From: an uncultured Cloacibacillus sp.
GTDB lineage: Bacteria; Synergistota; Synergistia; Synergistales; Synergistaceae
Direction: 5' to 3'
NCBI GenBank assembly: GCA_900544635.1
Contig: UQVV01000057.1
Coordinates: 1-9,528 of the forward strand
Length of the DNA: 9,528 nt
Shown: positions 5,718-9,528 of the stretch, in pieces
Layout: each line of letters begins with the position of its first letter
Numbering within the stretch: position 1 is the stretch's first letter
Translations under genes and position numbers: made by a program
The notes under the pieces: model-generated
The model's input: only the letters and a program-made list of their open reading frames with translations
Told to the model about the DNA's origin: nothing
The model's database searches: none

Positions 5718-6856
5718 GCAAGCTTTTCGGCGGACGCGGCCTCGTGCTGACGCACGGCGACGGCCCGTACGTCTGGGACGCGCAGGGACGCTGCTACGTC
5801 GACTTCTTCAACGGCCACGGTGCGGCGCTCTTCGGCCACGCGCACCCCGCGCTGCTTGAGGCCGTCAAAGAGGCCGAGGCCGGCGTATGGAGCTGCGGCG
5901 CGGGCTACGACTCGCCCGTGCGCGAAGAGGTGGCGAACCTTCTCGCCGAGGGCATGGGACGCGACGCGACCGTATTTCTATGCAACAGCGGCACAGAGGC
6001 CATCGAGGGCGCGCTCAAGCTCGCCGCCGCGCTGCGCAAGGGGCGCGACGAAATCATAGCGGCGCGCCGCGGATTCCACGGACGCAGCTGCGGCTCGCTC
6101 GGCCTCACCTTCAACCCGAAATACCGCGCGCCCTTCGCCTCGTTCATACACGCGGCGAAGCACTACGCGCCCGAAGAAATTCCCGAAAAAATCACCGACG
6201 CGACGCTCGCCGTATTCATCGAGCCCGTGCAGGGCGAGGGAGGCGTCTACCCGATACCGGAGGAAGTCGGCCGCGCGATAACGGAAGCCTGCCGCGCGCA
6301 CGGAACGCTGCTCGTCGCCGACGAAGTGCAGACCGGCCTCGGACGCTGCGGAAGCTTCTTCGCGTCGTACCGCCACGGCCTCGAGCCAGACATAATCTGC
6401 GTCGCGAAGGGGCTCGCGGGCGGACTGCCCGCCGGCGCCGTCGTCTGGCGCAGCGAGCTCGGCGACTTCCCGCCGCACACGCACGGCTCCACCTACGGCG
6501 GCAACGAATTCGTCGCGCGCGTATCGGCGGCGGCGCTAAAGCTCGTCAAGAGCGAAAACCTCTGCGCCCACGCCGAAGAGCTCGGAGCCTTCATACGCTC
6601 CGAAATAGAAAGCAGAAGCATCCCGCTCGTCAGCGCCGTGCGCGGCGACGGCCTGCTCATAGGCGTCGAGAGCGAGATGCCCTCGCAGGACATAGTCAAG
6701 GCGCTCCAGGACAACAGACTCCTTTCGCTCCCCGCGGGGCCGAGGGTCGTGCGCTTCCTGCCCTCCTTCGCCGTGACGCGCGAGGCCGCCGCCGAGGGCG
6801 TCGAGATATTCGAGCGCACCATGCGCGAGCTTGCGGCAAAGGGAGGAAAAGCCTGA
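5702..6856 (+). CDS. lysJ: LysW-aminoadipate/glutamate semialdehyde aminotransferase (LysJ/ArgD class III)
   Basis: PLP-dependent class III aminotransferase (384 residues) that converts the LysW-bound semialdehyde to LysW-bound lysine or ornithine, with glutamate as the usual donor. The Schiff-base lysine is Lys236 in VAKGLAGGLPAGA (234-246). Asp207 in VADEVQTGLGR binds the pyridine nitrogen, SGTEA (96-100) and HGSTYGGN (261-268) belong to phosphate binding, and FHGR (125-128) is typical of the family. The ATG has GAGGAGGG (5685-5692) at 9-base spacing inside the 3' end of lysZ, and the stop shares one base with the lysK ATG (TGATG). All key residues are present. Confidence 0.93.
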   Translation: MSGSLSKLFGGRGLVLTHGDGPYVWDAQGRCYVDFFNGHGAALFGHAHPALLEAVKEAEAGVWSCGAGYDSPVREEVANLLAEGMGRDATVFLCNSGTEAIEGALKLAAALRKGRDEIIAARRGFHGRSCGSLGLTFNPKYRAPFASFIHAAKHYAPEEIPEKITDATLAVFIEPVQGEGGVYPIPEEVGRAITEACRAHGTLLVADEVQTGLGRCGSFFASYRHGLEPDIICVAKGLAGGLPAGAVVWRSELGDFPPHTHGSTYGGNEFVARVSAAALKLVKSENLCAHAEELGAFIRSEIESRSIPLVSAVRGDGLLIGVESEMPSQDIVKALQDNRLLSLPAGPRVVRFLPSFAVTREAAAEGVEIFERTMRELAAKGGKA

Positions 6857-7890
6857 TGCGCTTTCCCGAATCGGTCGGCCTCCTCATCGACATCGTAGCC
6901 GTACCGAGCCCGACGCGCCAGGAAGAAAACGCGGCGCGCATGCTCTGCGACCGCCTGCCGCGCTTCGGCTGGGAGACGGCGCACATCGACGGCGCTGGCT
7001 CCGTCATAGCGACGCGCGGCAACGGCGACAAGGAGCTCGTGCTTCTGAGCCACATAGACACCGTCCCAGGCGGGCCGAAATTCGCAGTCACCGAGGACCG
7101 CATCATAGGGCGCGGCTCCGTCGACGCGAAAAGCCCCTGCTGCGCGCTCGCCGTCGCTGGCGGCGCGGTCGAAATCCCCGACGACTGGCGCGTCACATTC
7201 GTAGCCGCCGTAGGCGAAGAGATAGACTCGCGCGGCGCGCGCTTCCGCATGCCGCTCCACGAGCCCGCCGCGCTCGTCATAGGCGAGCCGACCGGCAGCC
7301 AGGGCGTCGCGCTCTCCTACCGCGGGCGCATACTCTTCTCGCTCGTCGCCGAAGACAGCGGCGCGCACCGCTCCGGCAGCCCCGGCCCGATGACCGCCGC
7401 CGTCAACGCCGCCGCCTCGCTCATCCAGATAACGAAGAACATGGGCAGCGGCTACAACATCGCCGTCATGGAAATGGAAGGCCACGAGGCCGGCAAACGC
7501 TCCGCCTCGATAACGCTCGACCTTCGCACGCCGATCGGCGCGGACAAGGAAGAGCTCGAGCTCATGCTCAAGGAGACCGCCGCGGCCTTCGAGGTCGGCC
7601 TCGAGATAATCGAGTACGTTCCGCCGCACGAGGTTCACAAATCCGACCCCGTGATACGCGCCTTCCGCAACGCGATACGCGAAGTCAGCGGAGAGCCGCC
7701 GCGCGTCCTCGCCAAACAGGGCACCTGCGACTTCAACGTACTCTCGCCGTGGGGCTGCCCGATGGGAGCCTACGGCCCCGGCGACTCGCGCTACGACCAC
7801 AGCTCCGACGAGCAGATAGAAATCAAGGAATTCCTGCGCGGCGTCGAGGTCATAAAAAAAGCTCTGCCGAAGATAATGGCGGCTATATAG
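6856..7890 (+). CDS. lysK: LysW-lysine/ornithine hydrolase (LysK, M20 peptidase family)
   Basis: Zinc-dependent M20-type hydrolase (344 residues, normal length) that cleaves the link between the LysW tail and lysine or ornithine, releasing product and recycling the carrier. Likely metal ligands and catalytic residues are His66 and Asp68 in SHIDTVPG, Asp90 in GRGSVDAK, Glu121-Glu122 in VGEEID, Glu144 in IGEPTG and His315 in YDHSSDE; His171 lies in the SGAHRSG loop. The start is coupled to lysJ by TGATG with GGGAGG (6841-6846) 9 bases before the ATG. The frame stays open far upstream through lysJ, but that part is not protein-like. ArgE and DapE are relatives; position after lysJ supports LysK. 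No obvious intrinsic terminator follows. Confidence 0.92.
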   Translation: MRFPESVGLLIDIVAVPSPTRQEENAARMLCDRLPRFGWETAHIDGAGSVIATRGNGDKELVLLSHIDTVPGGPKFAVTEDRIIGRGSVDAKSPCCALAVAGGAVEIPDDWRVTFVAAVGEEIDSRGARFRMPLHEPAALVIGEPTGSQGVALSYRGRILFSLVAEDSGAHRSGSPGPMTAAVNAAASLIQITKNMGSGYNIAVMEMEGHEAGKRSASITLDLRTPIGADKEELELMLKETAAAFEVGLEIIEYVPPHEVHKSDPVIRAFRNAIREVSGEPPRVLAKQGTCDFNVLSPWGCPMGAYGPGDSRYDHSSDEQIEIKEFLRGVEVIKKALPKIMAAI

Positions 7891-7913
7891 CGGACATCCG
7901 CCGCGCCGCGGCC

Positions 7914-7942
7914 TCAAAAAAATCACAATTATAAGGTATAAT
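7914..7942 (+). promoter_or_regulatory. Candidate promoter of the exported SOR-like gene
   Basis: A perfect -10 TATAAT (7937-7942) lies in AT-rich DNA between lysK and the next gene, 40 bases before its GTG. The region at -35 spacing (TCAAAA, 7914-7919, 17-base spacer) is a poor match, so it may need an activator or another contact. Confidence 0.55.
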
Positions 7943-7982
7943 CATTACCAGATAATAAACGTGAGAAAAGGAGGCCATCGCG

Positions 7983-8333
7983 GTGACAATCAAAAAATTG
8001 GCGGCATTGGCGTTTATATTGACAGTGGCAGTCGCCGGACAGGCCGCCGCCCATCCTCCGACGAACGTCAAGCTGAGCTGGGACGGCGCGGGACAGACGC
8101 TCTCGGTCAAGGCCGACCACCGCGTCAACGACAAGACGAAGCACTACGTCATGAGCATGTCCGTATCGGGCCCGTCGGGCCAGCTCGTCTCCGAGAGATA
8201 CGACTCGCAGGGGACGAACGAAGGCTTCTCCGACACGGTCGAGCTCAGCGGCGTGAAGCCCGGAGACAAGCTCTCCGTCGAGCTCGTCTGCAACATAATG
8301 GGCACGGCGACCAAAGAAATAACGATAAAGTAA
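7983..8333 (+). CDS. Exported desulfoferrodoxin/superoxide reductase-like protein
   Basis: 116-residue protein with a clear signal peptide: KK at 4-5, hydrophobic core LAALAFILTVAVAG (6-19) and an A-x-A site at AAA (21-23). Cleavage after Ala23 would make His24 the mature N-terminal residue. The rest looks like the small beta-sandwich iron domain of superoxide reductase: HRVNDKTKHYVMSMSV (46-61, two histidines) and VKPGDKLSVELVCNIMG (91-107). In true enzymes the iron is held by four His and one Cys, and the last pair reads C-N-x-H. Here Cys103 remains, but the fourth position is Met106. It may therefore bind a metal differently, carry electrons or have lost catalysis. The GTG start has AAGGAGG (7968-7974) at 8-base spacing. 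A promoter and a terminator make it a separate unit. Confidence 0.75.
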   Translation: MTIKKLAALAFILTVAVAGQAAAHPPTNVKLSWDGAGQTLSVKADHRVNDKTKHYVMSMSVSGPSGQLVSERYDSQGTNEGFSDTVELSGVKPGDKLSVELVCNIMGTATKEITIK

Positions 8334-8351
8334 AAGCATCCGCAAAAATAA

Positions 8352-8384
8352 AAAAGACAGGACGGCGCGCCGCTCCTGTCTTTT
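8352..8384 (+). terminator. Intrinsic terminator after the SOR-like gene
   Basis: An 11-base perfect stem, AAAAGACAGGA (8352-8362) with TCCTGTCTTTT (8374-8384), encloses CGGCGCGCCGC, which can itself fold. The right arm ends in TTTT and the left is preceded by an A-rich run, so it could act in both directions. It begins 18 bases after the stop at 8333. Confidence 0.88.
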
Positions 8385-8438
8385 ACGTATGCGCGCTCAG
8401 CGCCGCAAAAAAAACGACAGCCGGAGATATTATATAAA

Positions 8439-9347
8439 ATGAAGACAGCGTTTGAAGAAATCGTAAGCGTAGAACACATAGGCAAAGACGAAAACCCGTT
8501 CGCGCTCGGCGAACTGCTCGCAAAAGCCTGCGCCGAAGAGCTGCCGCGCGCCGCGAAAGACAAAACGCGCACGCTGCTCCTATGCGTCGACATGCAGCGC
8601 GACTTCATAGAGGGCGGCCCGCTCGGCGTCGCGGGCTCCGTAGGCGACACAGAGCGCCTCACGCGCTTCATCTACAGAAACATGACGAAGATAACGGAAA
8701 TCGCCGCCTCGCTCGACACTCACTCGCCGCGCCAGATATTCCACCAGTGCTGGTGGCGCGGCGCGGACGGACAGATGCCCGCGCCCTTCACCGTAATCAC
8801 GGCCAAAGACGTAAAAGAAGGCCGCTGGCGTCCGCTCTACGAAAAAGAAAAAAGCGAGGAATATCTCGAATACCTCGAGACCGGCGGGCAGAAGCAGCTC
8901 GTAATATGGCCATACCACTGCATCGCGGGAACGGCAGGCTTCGCGCTCGAGAACCAGTTCTCGAACATGATCCACTTCTTCTCCGCCGCGCGCGAGGCCG
9001 GCCTCAAAAAAATCGTCAAGGGCACGCTGCCCGCGACGGAGTTCTACGGCATAGTCAGCCCCGAATACGACCCAGGCGGCAGCTACGCGAACCGCGAGCT
9101 GCTCGACGACCTGAAGCGCTGCGACAAGCTCGTAATAGCCGGCGAAGCGCGCGACTACTGCGTCGCCCAGAGCGTCCTGCAAATCTGCGAAGCGATGGAA
9201 AAAGAAAAGAAACGCCCGGAAATCTTCATCATGGAAGACTGCATGAGCTGCGTCGGCCCCGACGCCGCGTCAGTCTCCGCAATGTACAAAGAATGGTCCG
9301 ACAAATTCAGCTTCCGCATCGTCAAAAGCACGGAGGAATTTCTGTAG
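8439..9347 (+). CDS. Nicotinamidase-like cysteine hydrolase, isochorismatase family
   Basis: 302-residue hydrolase, clearly longer than typical bacterial nicotinamidases of about 180-220 residues. The catalytic triad is recognisable: Asp51 in CVDMQRDF (49-56), Lys194 in VKGT (193-196) and Cys241 in GEARDYCV (235-242). The metal site of nicotinamidase is also present: Asp93 and His95 in SLDTHS, His102, and His160 in WPYHCIAGT (157-165). This supports amide hydrolysis of nicotinamide or a related compound, possibly in NAD recycling. The extra length comes from an N-terminal extension of about 40 residues and insertions around 105-150 and 165-190. GGAG lies about 12 bases before the ATG, a long spacing. 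It follows a terminator and is probably a single-gene unit. Confidence 0.85.
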   Translation: MKTAFEEIVSVEHIGKDENPFALGELLAKACAEELPRAAKDKTRTLLLCVDMQRDFIEGGPLGVAGSVGDTERLTRFIYRNMTKITEIAASLDTHSPRQIFHQCWWRGADGQMPAPFTVITAKDVKEGRWRPLYEKEKSEEYLEYLETGGQKQLVIWPYHCIAGTAGFALENQFSNMIHFFSAAREAGLKKIVKGTLPATEFYGIVSPEYDPGGSYANRELLDDLKRCDKLVIAGEARDYCVAQSVLQICEAMEKEKKRPEIFIMEDCMSCVGPDAASVSAMYKEWSDKFSFRIVKSTEEFL

Positions 9348-9370
9348 CCTCAGCAATCGAACGGAATATC

Positions 9371-9418
9371 AAAAAACCGCCGGAGCTTCGCGTATTCGCA
9401 GCTCCGGCGATTTTTATT
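9371..9418. terminator. Bidirectional intrinsic terminator between convergent genes
   Basis: CGCCGGAGCT (9378-9387) and AGCTCCGGCG (9400-9409) form a 10-base perfect stem, with GCG/CGC able to pair inside the loop. ATTTTTATT follows on the plus strand, and AAAAAA (9371-9376) gives a T run on the minus strand. It serves the hydrolase gene on the left and the galE-like gene on the right. Confidence 0.92.
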
Positions 9419-9422
9419 ACTG

Positions 9423-9528
9423 TCAGTGCCTTTCGTGCCACCTTATTGCGGTTTCGACAATTTCGTCGATCGACGAGTGTTTCAGCTGCCAGCCTAGCGT
9501 CTGCTGCGCGGCGGTTGAGTCGGCTACG
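9423..9528 (-). CDS. galE: UDP-glucose 4-epimerase, C-terminal fragment (runs off the window)
   Basis: Only the last 34 residues and the stop are in the window; the rest lies beyond the right edge. The fragment begins VADSTAAQQTLGW and ends ETAIRWHERH. This matches the typical end of GalE-family sugar-nucleotide epimerases, where an AD-S-x-A segment and LGW are followed by an amphipathic helix and a W-R/x-W-H-like terminus. The full enzyme would interconvert UDP-glucose and UDP-galactose using bound NAD. Another extended short-chain dehydrogenase acting on nucleotide sugars is possible. Confidence 0.75.
   Translation of the reverse strand, partial: VADSTAAQQTLGWQLKHSSIDEIVETAIRWHERH

Noticed and set aside
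5887..6855. Long upstream extension of the lysK frame through lysJ
   Set aside because: The extension is Arg-rich, without fold signatures, and lies over a clearly real aminotransferase in another frame; the ATG at 6856 has a good ribosome site and matches the family N terminus.
7891..7920. Terminator after lysK
   Set aside because: GC-rich self-complementary sequence is followed by an A run rather than a T run, so it does not act as a plus-strand intrinsic terminator.
6493..7926. Open frame of 477 codons on the minus strand opposite lysJ and lysK
   Set aside because: Antisense shadow of strong coding sequence, without a ribosome site or recognisable domain.
1..9528. CRISPR array, tRNA, rRNA or insertion sequence
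   Set aside because: No regularly spaced repeats, no cloverleaf-like or ribosomal segments, and no transposase-like frame or terminal inverted repeats were seen on either strand.

Overview
The window holds parts of a compact, GC-rich bacterial chromosome with AT-rich control regions. Arginine is mostly CGC, and the AUA isoleucine codon is unusually frequent for such GC-rich genes. The content suits an anaerobic, amino-acid-using bacterium: an iron-sulfur serine dehydratase, a LysW carrier-protein pathway and a protein resembling superoxide reductase. A member of the Synergistota is my best guess, but it rests on general familiarity rather than a diagnostic marker.

Layout. Bases 54-2075 (minus strand) form a tightly coupled unit, sdaAB-sdaAA-hypothetical: the two chains of an L-serine dehydratase (serine to pyruvate plus ammonia) followed by a small protein of unknown function. 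Bases 2076-2639 contain no conventional gene. This stretch holds the sda promoter side, a GC-rich low-complexity segment, a strong sigma-70-type promoter and a leader of about 180 nt. Bases 2640-7890 (plus strand) encode lysW, lysX, lysY, lysZ, lysJ and lysK, a complete set for the second half of LysW-dependent lysine or arginine/ornithine synthesis. LysX attaches the amino-acid substrate to the C-terminal glutamate of LysW, LysZ phosphorylates it, LysY reduces it, LysJ transaminates it and LysK releases lysine or ornithine.

The most interesting signal is regulatory. The lysW leader contains a 19-codon frame, MNRRKNFRRRRGCRGQIIR, with eight arginines written in five different codons. A second short frame of 33 codons lies between lysX and lysY. 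It has a Lys/Arg-rich core, starts two bases after the lysX stop and is followed 27 bases later by a good intrinsic terminator. Together they look like leader peptides of attenuators that sense charged tRNA. If so, the operon is more likely to make arginine (ornithine), or both amino acids, than lysine alone. This is inference from sequence; no homologue search was possible.

Downstream, 7983-8333 encodes a small exported protein related to the superoxide reductase/desulfoferrodoxin fold but with a changed metal site. It is closed by a terminator. Bases 8439-9347 encode an enlarged nicotinamidase-like hydrolase. A bidirectional terminator separates it from the 3' end of a minus-strand galE-like gene that runs off the right edge.
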